Shown piece after piece: positions 29,342 through 39,154 of a stretch of DNA of 64,000 bases; position 1 is the stretch's first letter, and the number at the start of each line of letters is the position of its first letter. Origin of the DNA: Candidatus Limnocylindrales bacterium (GTDB lineage Bacteria > Moduliflexota > Moduliflexia > Moduliflexales > JAUQPW01); contig DATMBG010000043.1 of the NCBI GenBank assembly GCA_035559535.1, forward strand, positions 118,821 to 182,820, in the 5' to 3' direction. Position numbers and translations under genes: made by a program. Below the pieces are notes generated by a model that saw nothing but the letters and a program-made list of their open reading frames with translations, was not told where the DNA came from and made no database searches.

Positions 29342-31723
29342 ATGATCCAAAGTTTTTTATCAGATGCCCAGACATTTCGAGCCCTCGAATTCGATAAAGT
29401 TAAAAGTTACCTCGAAAATTTTGTAACTTCAGAGTTGGGAAGATCCTGGATACAGGCCCTGGAACCTTCCTCGGATAAGGGAGTCATAGAAACCCGGCTT
29501 ACTGAGACCAGCGAGGTTAAGGAAATTCGATCCCTACACGGTCCCCTTCCCTTGGAAGGGCTGGAAGATATACGAGAATCCTTGTATAAAGTCAAAGTAG
29601 AGGGGTCCCTGCTGACTCCCTTGGAACTCCTGGGAATTTGTCGGGCCCTGGAGGTTGGAAAGCGGACCAAGAGGTTTATTACAAGATTAACGACCCCCTA
29701 TCCTCATCTCCTTAAAAAAGTCGAGCAGATTCACGTTCTGGAAAATCTTGAACAGATTATTCGGAGGGCCATTAACGATCAGGGGGAAATATTGGATAGT
29801 GCCAGCTTAAAACTCAAAAAGATCCGTCAAGATCTAAGGCTGACCCGGGATCGGATTCAGAATTCCCTCAAAGATCTATTTAAACGGAGCGATCTGCAAA
29901 AAATCATCCAGGAACCCCTTATAACCATCCGAAATAACCGGTATGTGATTCCGGTTAAGACCGGGTTTCAAAGTAAACTTCGCGGCATCATCCAGGATCA
30001 ATCCCTGAGTGGAGCTACCGTCTTTCTGGAACCTATAGAGATAGTAGAACTGAACAATCGGCTCATCACTCTGGATGCCGAGGAACGGGAAGAAATTTAT
30101 AAAATTCTCTTAGAACTTTCCACCAAAGTTCGAGAACATCTGGAAGCCATCCAAATAACGACCGATATCCTGGGAGAGATTGACTTTATCCAGGCCAAAG
30201 CACGATTAAGTGAGAAATGGAAAGGAACTCAACCCAGGATCTGTGAAGATAAATGTATCAGTCTGATCCAGGCCAGACATCCGTTATTGTTGATTCAACA
30301 TGAGGGGGAAGAGCATAAGGTTGTTCCCATCGATGTTCGGATAGAAAACGAGATTAATATGCTCTTAATCACGGGTCCTAACACCGGAGGTAAGACGGTA
30401 TCCCTCAAAACGATTGGACTCCTTATTCTGATGACACAGGCAGGCCTTCATATTCCGGCGGATATCCACAGCGAACTTCCTTTATTTCAGAAGGTATTCG
30501 CAGATATCGGGGATCTACAAAGTATAGAGCAAAATCTGAGTACGTTTTCTTCCCATATCAGTCGAATAGTGCATATTCTAAGTCATGCCGATGCGCGAAC
30601 TCTGGTTTTGTTGGATGAATTAGGGGCCGGGACCGATCCAGCAGAAGGAGCTGCTTTGGGCATCGCTATTCTGGAATACCTGGACCAGATTGGAGCTAAA
30701 GTGGTGGTAACCTCCCATCACGATTCCTTAAAAACCTTTGCTTATACCCATCCGCGAGCTTTAAACGCCAGTGTCGAATTTGATATCAACACCCTATCCC
30801 CCACTTATCGGTTGTTGTTTGGGTTGCCTGGAAAAAGCAATGCTTTTATCATTGCCTCTCGATTGGGTTTACCGGAGAATATCGTTCAAAGAGCCCGAAG
30901 CTTGATGGGTTCTGAATTTATTCGGCTTGAAAAGTTGATCCAGAAACTTACGACGGATAGTGAGTTTATTGAAAAAGCCCGGGAAGAGGCGGAGCAAAGC
31001 TACGCTCTGGCAAAACAAGCCCAGGAGAAATGGTTTACAACCGTCCAAACCCTTGAACGAGAACGTCAGGATATTTTAAATCGAGCCACCACGGAGGCTA
31101 AAGAAATCGTTGACGCAGCCCGTAGGAAAGCAAAATATATTCTGACTCAAATGCAGACGGTAGAAGAACGGCAAGCGGTTAAACTCCTGGAAACCTTGAA
31201 GCAGGATTCCCAAAAACTAAAAAATCGCATTCAGCAGTCCTCGAAAGTTTTGCAAAATATTTCCCCATCCGGGGAGCTTCATATTGGTCAGTTCGTTCAA
31301 ATCCCTTCCTTAAATCAGAAAGGTACAATTCTTGGATTAAATAAAGATAAAAAGACGGCAGAAGTTCAGGTGGGTTCGGTTAAATTACAGATTTCTACTT
31401 CCCAATTGGTTCCCCTGAGCAAGCCGATCTCTCCTCCGGTAGAAGAGGTTCAGCCTACCCTGGGAATAGAACCTGTTAAAGATGAAATAGTCCGGGGAGA
31501 AATCACGTTAGCCGGAAAGCCGGTAGCTACTGCTTTAGAAGAACTGGATAAGTTTTTAGACGAAGCCGTTTTAGCCGGCTTGTCCAGTGTAGCTGTCATT
31601 CATGGCATTGGGACCGGTAAGCTAAAAGCGGCCGTTGAAAAAATGCTATCAACCCATCCCCATGTGGCGGCCTATAATACAGCCGAACATTATGGGGGGA
31701 TAACCCTCGTTAAGTTGAAGTAA
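29342..31723 (+). CDS. mutS2: Endonuclease MutS2
   Basis: The 793-residue protein lacks mismatch-recognition domain I. It has the clamp/lever region, an ABC-type ATPase with Walker A LITGPNTGGKTVSLKT, signature region NLSTFSSHISR and Walker B LVLLDELGAGTDPAEG, a long helical insert and a C-terminal Smr nuclease domain (VIHGIGTGKLKAAV). MutS2 proteins suppress homologous recombination and in some bacteria act on collided ribosomes. Its Walker B has the canonical Asp, unlike the two MutS-like proteins at 60-63.5 kb. Confidence 0.95.
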   Translation: MIQSFLSDAQTFRALEFDKVKSYLENFVTSELGRSWIQALEPSSDKGVIETRLTETSEVKEIRSLHGPLPLEGLEDIRESLYKVKVEGSLLTPLELLGICRALEVGKRTKRFITRLTTPYPHLLKKVEQIHVLENLEQIIRRAINDQGEILDSASLKLKKIRQDLRLTRDRIQNSLKDLFKRSDLQKIIQEPLITIRNNRYVIPVKTGFQSKLRGIIQDQSLSGATVFLEPIEIVELNNRLITLDAEEREEIYKILLELSTKVREHLEAIQITTDILGEIDFIQAKARLSEKWKGTQPRICEDKCISLIQARHPLLLIQHEGEEHKVVPIDVRIENEINMLLITGPNTGGKTVSLKTIGLLILMTQAGLHIPADIHSELPLFQKVFADIGDLQSIEQNLSTFSSHISRIVHILSHADARTLVLLDELGAGTDPAEGAALGIAILEYLDQIGAKVVVTSHHDSLKTFAYTHPRALNASVEFDINTLSPTYRLLFGLPGKSNAFIIASRLGLPENIVQRARSLMGSEFIRLEKLIQKLTTDSEFIEKAREEAEQSYALAKQAQEKWFTTVQTLERERQDILNRATTEAKEIVDAARRKAKYILTQMQTVEERQAVKLLETLKQDSQKLKNRIQQSSKVLQNISPSGELHIGQFVQIPSLNQKGTILGLNKDKKTAEVQVGSVKLQISTSQLVPLSKPISPPVEEVQPTLGIEPVKDEIVRGEITLAGKPVATALEELDKFLDEAVLAGLSSVAVIHGIGTGKLKAAVEKMLSTHPHVAAYNTAEHYGGITLVKLK

Positions 31724-31818
31724 TTTCAAGAAGTACCGAAAACTAAAATTCAGAAGGGAATGTGAAGGTGATCCTCACGTGAGTTCTTTTCGACTTCTGG
31801 TTCCCGATCTCTAAAGCC

Positions 31819-32256
31819 ATGAAAATCCTGGTTGATGCCGATGCCTGTCCGGTCAAAGACATTATTCTGGATCTGGCTAAGCAACGAAATCTGAAAGTTA
31901 TCTGGGTGGTTTCCCTCAACCACTATTCCCGAAGAGAGGATCCTGTCCAGGTTGTGGTGGTTGATGCGCTTCCTCAAGCGGTAGATATAGCCCTTATCAA
32001 TCGGGTTGAACCCATGGATATCGTTGTGACACAGGATTACGGTCTTGCGGCTTTGGTTCTGGGTAAAAAAGGAAAGGCCATTTCTCCAGCCGGATATATT
32101 TTTACCGAGAGGACCATGGATTCGTTGCTGGAGAAAAGGCATCTACGGGCTACGGCCAGACGAGCCGGTTTTAAAATAAAAGGACCCAGGAAACGGGATC
32201 TAAAAGATGATCAACGATTCCGGAGGAATTTAATTAACCTGTTAGATGGAGAGTAA
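31819..32256 (+). CDS. YaiI/YqxD family protein (UPF0178)
   Basis: The 145-residue protein matches the UPF0178 family: MKILVDADACPVKDII at the N-terminus, VVTQDYGLAALVLGKKG in the middle and a basic C-terminus. The Asp-rich first strand (DADACP) resembles a PIN/NYN-type nuclease fold, but activity is not established. The end overlaps dnaG by 11 bases, so it is co-expressed with the primase. Confidence 0.9.
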   Translation: MKILVDADACPVKDIILDLAKQRNLKVIWVVSLNHYSRREDPVQVVVVDALPQAVDIALINRVEPMDIVVTQDYGLAALVLGKKGKAISPAGYIFTERTMDSLLEKRHLRATARRAGFKIKGPRKRDLKDDQRFRRNLINLLDGE

Positions 32257-34045
32257 ATCTTATATTCCCGAAAATCTTATCGAGGAAATCCGTCAGCGAG
32301 CCTCTATTGTAGAAGTCCTTTCCGAGTATGTACCCCTTAAAAAGGTGGGGGGGAATTATAAGGGGCTCTGCCCTTTCCATCCTGAGAAAACCCCGTCTTT
32401 TACTGTTAATCCGCAAAAAGGGATTTTTCACTGCTTTGGTTGTGGCGTTGGGGGAAATGTTTTCTCCTTCCTCATGAAACATAAGCAGTACACTTTTCCT
32501 GAAGCCGTCGAATTACTGGCTAAAAAAACCGGCGTACGCTTACCTCCTGGTAGGGACCTGACGCGCCATGCTCCTACTACCGATACGAAGGCCCTGGAGT
32601 TTCAGGAGAAACTTTATACCCTTCATAGAGAAGTGGCTTATCACTTTCATCATTATCTGGTGGGTTCCCAAGAAGGGATAGTGGCCCGTGAATATTTAAA
32701 GAAGCGAGGATTGGACGAGAACGTTATAAAAAGTTTTCTCCTGGGCTATGCCCCTCCGGGATGGGATCGACTCCGCCGGAAATTCTCCGAATATTCTGAT
32801 GAAGTTCTCTTAGCAGCCGGCCTGGTTATTCAGCGAGAGAAAGGAGGAGGTTACTATGATCGATTTCGTCAGCGTTTGATGATACCTATTTGCGATGATA
32901 AAGGTCGTGTGATTGCCTTTGGGGGACGTGCCCTTGGAGAAGAGGAACCTAAGTATTTAAATTCTCCGGAAACCCTCCTCTTCAGCAAGCGCAATACCTT
33001 ATTTGGATTACATCTTTCCAAGGAAGAGATACGACGAGAAGGCTCTGCCATCCTGGTAGAAGGATACTTCGATTTCATAATGCCCTTTAGTCGGGGGATC
33101 AAAAATGTGGTGGCTACCCTGGGAACTTCTCTAACTGCCGAGCATTTGAGGCTGCTACGTCCTTATACCCAGAAGGTATATCTGGTATTTGATCCTGACG
33201 TGGCCGGGGTTAAAGCGGTTCAGAGAACCTTAGATTTATTTCTGAGCTCGGATATTCGAGCCTCTGTGGTTTCCCTTCCAGGAGGACGTGATCCCGATGT
33301 AGCCGTCCGGGAACTGGGTGTAGAGGGTTTTAAGGATTGCCTGAAAAGTGCTAAACCTTTGGTGGATTTTGTGATCGATCAAATAGTGGCCCGGTGGGAT
33401 ATAACGATTTTGGATAATCAAATTGCCTGTGTGAACGAAATTCTTCCTATTTTGAGTAAAATTTCCCATGAAGTGGAACGGATCGAATATCTTAAATTGG
33501 CTGCCACTAAGATCCAGATCTCAGATCAGGCCTTGCTGGAGGAACTGAAAAAAATTTCCTTTTCCCGTTCGGAAACTCCTAAAATTACCTCTAAAAAACG
33601 AAGAGCCCCTTCCCGGGAGGAATATCTGGTGGCCGCACTTCTTTGGAAACCGGATCTTATCGTTACTTTTAAAGATCAGTTAGATCCTGCTTATTTTACA
33701 GATCCCGTTTTGAAGAAAGTAATTTCGGAGGTCCTTGCCTTAGAGGATTATCCTTCCTCCCTTCAATCCAAAGCCCTGGATCTTCTGGATCGAGAAGAGG
33801 ACCGGAATTATCTTTCCAGCCTTTTCGTGAAGTTAAATCGGTCTTTTACAGATGAAAACGTCCAGATCATCGTTTCTGATTGCCTTAAACGTTTGAAAGA
33901 GTTTCAGCTTCGAAGTAGTTGGCCGGCTCTAACCCGACAGATGTTAGATACCTATCAGAAAAAGGCTATCGAAGAAACCATTTTGTTGCTCGAAAAGAAA
34001 CGTGAGATTGTTAGGAAAACCAAGGAAATATTTTCAAAAGAGTGA
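32246..34045 (+). CDS. dnaG: DNA primase
   Basis: The 599-residue enzyme makes RNA primers at the replication fork. The CHC2 zinc ribbon uses Cys42, His45, Cys63 and Cys66. The core contains the RNA-polymerase basic region (YLNSPETLLFSKRNTLFG) and the TOPRIM motifs ILVEGYFDFI and VYLVFDPDVAG. The C-terminal helicase-binding region is present. The start lies inside the YaiI-like gene; rpoD follows after 97 bases, as in the macromolecular-synthesis operon, but rpsU is not present upstream. Confidence 0.95.
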   Translation: MESKSYIPENLIEEIRQRASIVEVLSEYVPLKKVGGNYKGLCPFHPEKTPSFTVNPQKGIFHCFGCGVGGNVFSFLMKHKQYTFPEAVELLAKKTGVRLPPGRDLTRHAPTTDTKALEFQEKLYTLHREVAYHFHHYLVGSQEGIVAREYLKKRGLDENVIKSFLLGYAPPGWDRLRRKFSEYSDEVLLAAGLVIQREKGGGYYDRFRQRLMIPICDDKGRVIAFGGRALGEEEPKYLNSPETLLFSKRNTLFGLHLSKEEIRREGSAILVEGYFDFIMPFSRGIKNVVATLGTSLTAEHLRLLRPYTQKVYLVFDPDVAGVKAVQRTLDLFLSSDIRASVVSLPGGRDPDVAVRELGVEGFKDCLKSAKPLVDFVIDQIVARWDITILDNQIACVNEILPILSKISHEVERIEYLKLAATKIQISDQALLEELKKISFSRSETPKITSKKRRAPSREEYLVAALLWKPDLIVTFKDQLDPAYFTDPVLKKVISEVLALEDYPSSLQSKALDLLDREEDRNYLSSLFVKLNRSFTDENVQIIVSDCLKRLKEFQLRSSWPALTRQMLDTYQKKAIEETILLLEKKREIVRKTKEIFSKE

Positions 34046-34142
34046 GACTACCTCTTGCAAATTAAAGATTTAGAGCTTATATTACGGTATATTTATTCCC
34101 CCCGGTAAGCGTAATCCCTCATAAACAGGAGGAAAACGTGCT

Positions 34143-35900
34143 ATGACTAAAGATGTACCCCTTGACGAGATAAAGCGACAGTTGATAAATCTTGGCAAGG
34201 AAAAAGGGTTTTTAACCTTCGAAGAAATTAATGATATTCTTCCCGCCGAAATTGTATCATCTGAGCAAATAGATGATATTCTGATCCTCTTAGAGAAATT
34301 TGACATCGATATCGTCGATGATCGACACCCTCGAGAACCGAAGTCCAACGGCATGGGTAAGAAGACCCGGGTGGTTGGCAAGATTGTAACCTCGGAGAAT
34401 GTAGGTAAAACCGATGATCCGGTACGTATGTATCTCAGGGAAATGGGAGCGGTTCCTTTATTAACTCGAGAGGGTGAAGTTGAGATTGCCAAAAGAATCG
34501 AGAGCGGTCGAAAGGAAGTTCTTAAAGTGGTTACCGAGACCCGGATAGCGGTTAGGGAGATTTTAGCTTTAGCCAAGCGTTACATGGCCAATCGAATTAA
34601 AATCCGGGAGATTATTCAGGTTAGCGAGGGAGACGAACTGCAGGAGAATCGGATTGAGCAACTGGCAGAAAATTTTGTAGAATTGGCCAATCAGTTGAAA
34701 AAACATGAGAAAGAAATGACCCGGATTGAAGGCTTATTGATGGCCGGTGATTTGGATCCGGCTAAAAAGAAAGAGCTGGAAATGGCTAAAAAGGAGCAGT
34801 TGGCCAAAGCTGCCGAAGTGATGCAGCAGATGAATCTGCATCCCATGCAAATTAACCGAATCGTTAAGAAAATAGAAGTACTCGTGGATCGTATTGAAAA
34901 AGGCGAAAGTGAAATCAAAGCCTGTGAAGAACAGGCTAAGATGAGCGTAAGTGAATTAAAGAAATACGCCCGCAAGTTGAGAAAGAGTAATGAAGCCGAA
35001 CGAAAAGAATTGGAAAGGCAGACCAGCCTCTCTCTGGAGATGGTCGAAGAGCTTGAGCGGGTGATCCGTAATGGAAGAAGAAAAATTCGACGAGCGGAAT
35101 TAGAAGCCTGTATGTCGGCAGCTAAGCTGAAACGTGCCCTCCAAAAAATTAGAACCGGAGAATTTAAGGCCGAAAGTGCTAAAAGTGAGCTTATTAAAGC
35201 CAATTTACGTTTGGTCGTCAGTATTGCTAAGAAATATACAAACCGTGGATTACAATTTCTGGATCTCATCCAGGAGGGGAATATCGGCTTGATGAAAGCC
35301 GTAGATAAGTTCGAATACCGCCGGGGTTACAAGTTTAGTACCTATGCAACCTGGTGGATTCGTCAGGCTATTACCCGATCTATTGCTGATCAGGCCAGAA
35401 CAATCCGAATTCCGGTTCATATGATCGAAACCATCAATAAGCTCATTAAAACTTCTCGATATTTAGTTCAAGAACTGGGACGAAAACCGACTTCTGCAGA
35501 GATCGCCGAAAAGGTCGGGCTTCCGGTAGAGAAAGTTCGTAAGGTTATGAAAATAGCTCAGGAACCTATCTCTTTGGAAACACCCATCGGTAAGGAAGAG
35601 GATAGTCACCTGGGAGATCTCATCGAGGATAAAGGGGTCATAGCCCCATCGGATGCAGTGGTAAGCATGGACCTCAAAGAGCAAACTCGCCAGGTATTAA
35701 GCACCTTAACCTACCGCGAGGAAAAAGTGCTGCGTATGAGATTTGGAATTGGAGAAAGTGGGGAACATACCCTGGAAGAAGTAGGCCAGGATTTCAATGT
35801 AACCCGAGAACGTATCCGCCAAATCGAAGCAAAAGCACTCCGAAAACTCCGCCATCCTACCCGAAGCCGAAAGTTAAGAGCTTTTCTGGATAGAACTTAG
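34143..35900 (+). CDS. rpoD: Primary RNA polymerase sigma factor (sigma70, RpoD)
   Basis: The 585-residue protein has region 1.1 at the N-terminus and region 1.2 ([20 protein letters not shown]). A long non-conserved helical insert follows, then region 2 ([38 protein letters not shown]), region 3 and region 4 with the -35 helix-turn-helix ([20 protein letters not shown]). It directs housekeeping transcription, consistent with the many TTGACA-type promoters in the window. The ribosome site is AGGAGG, about 15 bases before the ATG at 34143. Confidence 0.96.
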   Translation: MTKDVPLDEIKRQLINLGKEKGFLTFEEINDILPAEIVSSEQIDDILILLEKFDIDIVDDRHPREPKSNGMGKKTRVVGKIVTSENVGKTDDPVRMYLREMGAVPLLTREGEVEIAKRIESGRKEVLKVVTETRIAVREILALAKRYMANRIKIREIIQVSEGDELQENRIEQLAENFVELANQLKKHEKEMTRIEGLLMAGDLDPAKKKELEMAKKEQLAKAAEVMQQMNLHPMQINRIVKKIEVLVDRIEKGESEIKACEEQAKMSVSELKKYARKLRKSNEAERKELERQTSLSLEMVEELERVIRNGRRKIRRAELEACMSAAKLKRALQKIRTGEFKAESAKSELIKANLRLVVSIAKKYTNRGLQFLDLIQEGNIGLMKAVDKFEYRRGYKFSTYATWWIRQAITRSIADQARTIRIPVHMIETINKLIKTSRYLVQELGRKPTSAEIAEKVGLPVEKVRKVMKIAQEPISLETPIGKEEDSHLGDLIEDKGVIAPSDAVVSMDLKEQTRQVLSTLTYREEKVLRMRFGIGESGEHTLEEVGQDFNVTRERIRQIEAKALRKLRHPTRSRKLRAFLDRT

Positions 35901-35952
35901 AATAAACTACCTGGTACAACGCTTAACATAAGTATATTTCTTAGATTTAAAA

Positions 35953-36026
35953 GGGCCGTTAGCTCAGCCTGGTAGAGCAGCGGACTCATAATCCGTAGGT
36001 CGAAGGTTCGAATCCTTCACGGCCCA
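35953..36026 (+). tRNA. tRNA with CAT anticodon (elongator Met, or Ile2 if modified to lysidine)
   Basis: The 74-base gene folds as a full cloverleaf: acceptor GGGCCGT/ACGGCCC, D arm GCTC...GAGC, anticodon arm GCGGA-CTCATAA-TCCGT with CAT at 35987-35989, and T arm GAAGG-TTCGAAT-CCTTC. The acceptor pairs fully at 1-72, so it is not the initiator. CCA is not encoded. Elongator Met is the default; tRNA-Ile2 has the same anticodon and cannot be excluded by eye. Confidence 0.93.
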
Positions 36027-36071
36027 TAACCATTGATCCCTCTCATTTAAACCCTCCCCTACCCTTTTAAA

Positions 36072-36914
36072 CTACCCAGATGGGAAACTCCGGACCAAAG
36101 CGTGGATTTCTATCAGTTGTCGCAAGAGTCCTGGAAGTTCTGCCAGTTTGAAGGCTGTGGCTGCATCGGATAAAGCCTCATGGGGTTCTGGATGGACTTC
36201 CATAAAAAGGGCTTCACATCCAAGGGCCGTCGCAGCCCGGGCAAGGTGGGGAATAAATTCCCGCTGTCCCCCAGAACTGGATCCGGCTCCACCTGGGAGC
36301 TGAACACTGTGGGTGGCATCGAAAATAACCGGATAACCGAACTTCTGCAGGATGGGAATAGATCTCATATCTACCACCAGATTGTTATAGCCGAAGGAAG
36401 TTCCCCGCTCCGTCAATAAAATTTTTCGATTCCCTGCAAATTCTATTTTTTTGACCACATGTTCCATATCCCAAGGAGCCAAAAACTGACCTTTCTTTAC
36501 GTTTACGACCCGCCCACTTTCGGCTGCTGCCAAAACCAGATCCGTCTGCCGACATAAAAAAGCAGGAATTTGAATAACATCCAAAACCTCTTTCGCTACC
36601 TCTACCTGATTCGTCTCATGGACATCCGACAAAACCGGTATCTTAAATTTATCTTTGACAGCCTGAAGCACTTCAAGCCCTCGAATTAATCCAGGACCTC
36701 TGAATGAATGGATCGAGGTTCGATTGGCCTTATCATAAGAGGCTTTAAAAATCAAAGGAATTCTCAAATCCGACGTGATTTCCTTGAGCTTCTCGGCTAC
36801 TCGTAAAGTATGCTCGGGACTTTCTATCACACAAGGACCGGCTATAAGAACCAGAGGATTCCCACCACCTATTTTTATCGGACCTACCCTGACTTCTTGA
36901 CTGAGGTTCATCAT
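36072..36914 (-). CDS. kdsA: 3-deoxy-8-phosphooctulonate synthase (Kdo-8-P synthase)
   Basis: The 280-residue enzyme condenses phosphoenolpyruvate with arabinose-5-phosphate to make Kdo-8-phosphate for lipopolysaccharide core. Motifs include LVLIAGPCVIES, KASYDKANR, PVLSDVHE, the PAFLCRQTDL region and FDATHSVQLPGG. Cys28 in GPC occupies the position used as a metal ligand in metal-dependent enzymes such as that of Aquifex, whereas E. coli has Asn, so this is probably the metal-dependent class. Its presence implies an outer membrane with LPS. Confidence 0.94.
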   Translation of the reverse strand: MMNLSQEVRVGPIKIGGGNPLVLIAGPCVIESPEHTLRVAEKLKEITSDLRIPLIFKASYDKANRTSIHSFRGPGLIRGLEVLQAVKDKFKIPVLSDVHETNQVEVAKEVLDVIQIPAFLCRQTDLVLAAAESGRVVNVKKGQFLAPWDMEHVVKKIEFAGNRKILLTERGTSFGYNNLVVDMRSIPILQKFGYPVIFDATHSVQLPGGAGSSSGGQREFIPHLARAATALGCEALFMEVHPEPHEALSDAATAFKLAELPGLLRQLIEIHALVRSFPSG

Positions 36915-37007
36915 GGATTCTCTCCTTTCCTTATAAAGGACTAAATGACTTATCTTAAAAAAGAATTTTTAAAAGGGGTTTAAATAGGGTTCCAAACCAT
37001 TTGCCAT

Positions 37008-37607
37008 TTACCTTAGAGTATTTAAATAATCCCAGCTACCCATATAACGTCTCAAAACCCTGGCAACCTCAAACAAAGGAAGTCCAACAATATTGGAGTA
37101 AGAGCCTTTGATAGACTCTACCAGAACAGCACCCATTCCTTGAATACCATAAGCTCCAGCCTTATCTAGAGGTTCTCCTGTTTCAACGTACCGGGTAATC
37201 AGATCCTCCGAAAGCACTCCAAAGGTTACATCGCTCGTGACCTCTAAAGATTCCTGAATTCCTCGCTCTACACAACGGAAGGCAACACCTGTAATAACCT
37301 GATGGGTGCGCCCACTTAATTGCCGTAACATTTCGGCAGCTTTTTCAGGGGAGTCGGGTTTACCTAAGATATTCCCGTCTAAATAAACAATCGTATCTGC
37401 TGCAATAATAAGGGCCTCAGGTCGGATTTGTGCCACTGCTGTAGCTTTCCGTTCAGCAAGTATTCTGACGGCTTCTCCAGGTGGTAAGGTTATTTCAAAG
37501 TCTTCCGATATATAACTCGGAATGACCTCAAACTTCACCCCGATTTGCCGGAGGAGCTCTTGACGTCTTGGGGAGGCAGATGCGAGAATAATATTCAGAT
37601 CCTTCAT
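37008..37607 (-). CDS. maf: Maf-family nucleotide pyrophosphatase
   Basis: The 199-residue protein shows IILASASPRRQELLRQIG, ERKA at the catalytic helix, IIAADTIVYLDG and the RQLSGRTHQVITGV segment, ending YSNIVGLPLFEV. Maf proteins hydrolyse dTTP/UTP or modified nucleotides and have been tied to division control. It lies 93 bases upstream-side of kdsA on the same strand. Confidence 0.94.
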   Translation of the reverse strand: MKDLNIILASASPRRQELLRQIGVKFEVIPSYISEDFEITLPPGEAVRILAERKATAVAQIRPEALIIAADTIVYLDGNILGKPDSPEKAAEMLRQLSGRTHQVITGVAFRCVERGIQESLEVTSDVTFGVLSEDLITRYVETGEPLDKAGAYGIQGMGAVLVESIKGSYSNIVGLPLFEVARVLRRYMGSWDYLNTLR

Positions 37608-37684
37608 CTAAGAGAAATATAATCCACAAAGGCTACCAAGAAAACTCAGAAAATATAAAAACCGTGTAGAGGTTGCCAATCCCT

Positions 37685-38917
37685 ATGCATAAAAAGGCGG
37701 ACATTGTCATCATTGGAGCAGGGGCAGCGGGACTTATGGCCGGCATTTGGGCAGGACGGACAGATCCAAACCGCTCTATTATCATCCTGGATGGAGCCCG
37801 TAAGCTCGGAGCAAAGATCCTTGTATCTGGTGGGGGACGGTGCAATGTAACCCATGATCAGGTCGACGAATATGCCTATGCAGGTTCCTCCCGCAATGCC
37901 ATTAAGAAGGTGCTTCGTCGATTTGATGTCCCTCAAACCGTTGAATTCTTCCGAGAGTTGGGTGTTGATCTCAAACGAGAAGAAACCGGGAAACTCTTTC
38001 CTGTTACCGATAACGCAAAAACCGTTCTCCAGGCTTTACTCGTCGCGGTAGAGAAAGCTAATGTACAAATCAAATATCCTTACCGGGTAGAGAGGGTTGA
38101 GAAAACAAAGGAAGGTTTTTGCATCCGGGGGGTGTGGGGCCAGATCCATGCACGCTATGTAGTCCTGGCTACCGGAGGAAAAAGCCTTCCCCGATCGGGT
38201 TCTGATGGACACGGTTATGAAATCGCTAAATCTCTGGGTCACCGCCTCACACCCCATATCTTTCCGGCTCTCGTGCCTTTGACCTTACCAAAGGATCATT
38301 TTATCTGCGCCCTGAGTGGAATCACCGTACCGGCCACCCTGGATTTGTGGTCAGGAAGTGGCAAAAAGTTAATTTCGTTCACCGACTCCACGCTTTGTAC
38401 CCATTTTGGACTTTCCGGACCCTCCGTCCTCGATATAAGCCGATACTATATCGCAGCCAGGTATGAGGATCCTAAGACCACACTGACCATTAATTGGCTA
38501 CCTGGAAAGACTCCAGAACAGATGGATCAGGAGTTGCAAGCCTTGGGATCGACCCTTCTGCAAAGGTATCTTCATACCTATTTACCCCAACGATTGGCAC
38601 GTACTCTCTGTGAACAGGCCGGTGTTGAACCGGGTACCCCGGGTCATCAACTGACCCGAACCCAGCGGAAGGCCCTGGTTCATACGGTTACCCGATTACC
38701 GTTACCCCTTACCGGTCATCGTGGATACAACTTCGCCGAAGTTACAGCCGGTGGGGTACCCCTCGACGAACTGCACCTCAATACCATGGCATCGAGAGTT
38801 TGTCCCGGGTTATATCTCTGTGGGGAAATTTGCGATGTAGACGGTCGCGTTGGTGGTTTCAATTTTCAATGGGCCTGGGCAAGCGGCTATACGGCCGGCA
38901 TATCGGTGGGAAAATAA
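37685..38917 (+). CDS. HI0933/BaiN-type FAD-dependent oxidoreductase
   Basis: The 410-residue flavoprotein has an N-terminal dinucleotide-binding loop (IVIIGAGAAGLMAGIWAGR), the family signature KILVSGGGRCNVTH, VLATGGKSLPRSGSDGHGYE and, at the C-terminus, CGEICDVDGRVGGFNFQWAW. Family members include the BaiN bile-acid reductase but most are uncharacterised. I chose the ATG at 37685 rather than the TTG four codons upstream. It is divergent from maf. Confidence 0.88.
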   Translation: MHKKADIVIIGAGAAGLMAGIWAGRTDPNRSIIILDGARKLGAKILVSGGGRCNVTHDQVDEYAYAGSSRNAIKKVLRRFDVPQTVEFFRELGVDLKREETGKLFPVTDNAKTVLQALLVAVEKANVQIKYPYRVERVEKTKEGFCIRGVWGQIHARYVVLATGGKSLPRSGSDGHGYEIAKSLGHRLTPHIFPALVPLTLPKDHFICALSGITVPATLDLWSGSGKKLISFTDSTLCTHFGLSGPSVLDISRYYIAARYEDPKTTLTINWLPGKTPEQMDQELQALGSTLLQRYLHTYLPQRLARTLCEQAGVEPGTPGHQLTRTQRKALVHTVTRLPLPLTGHRGYNFAEVTAGGVPLDELHLNTMASRVCPGLYLCGEICDVDGRVGGFNFQWAWASGYTAGISVGK

Positions 38918-39054
38918 AATCTACTTAATCCCCGGGAACCAGGCATAGCGAAAAACCTGTCTCATCCAAACTCCTCCCCCTTCTCAATACAAAACCCGAA
39001 TATCTACCCCCTTATAGGGGTTATCAAAAACGTGAATTCTTGCTGATTTTTATA

Positions 39055-39083
39055 TTGACAAGGGAACTGTTTATCGATAAAAG
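39055..39083 (+). promoter_or_regulatory. Promoter of the N-heterocycle catabolic cluster
   Basis: TTGACA at 39055-39060 is separated by 17 bases from TAAAAG at 39078-39083, placing the start of transcription about 65 bases before the enamidase ATG. Upstream the region is otherwise free of genes. No operator palindrome is obvious. Confidence 0.6.
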
Positions 39084-39154
39084 GAGTTAAATTCTTCCTA
39101 CAGAGAAGTAAAAAATATAAAACAATTTACTGCCTAAGATAAGGCTTAAAAGTT

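Noticed and set aside
29342..31723. mutS2 as part of the MutS-like pair system at 60-63.5 kb
   Set aside because: It has a canonical Walker B Asp, an Smr domain and the normal MutS2 plan, and is 29 kb away.
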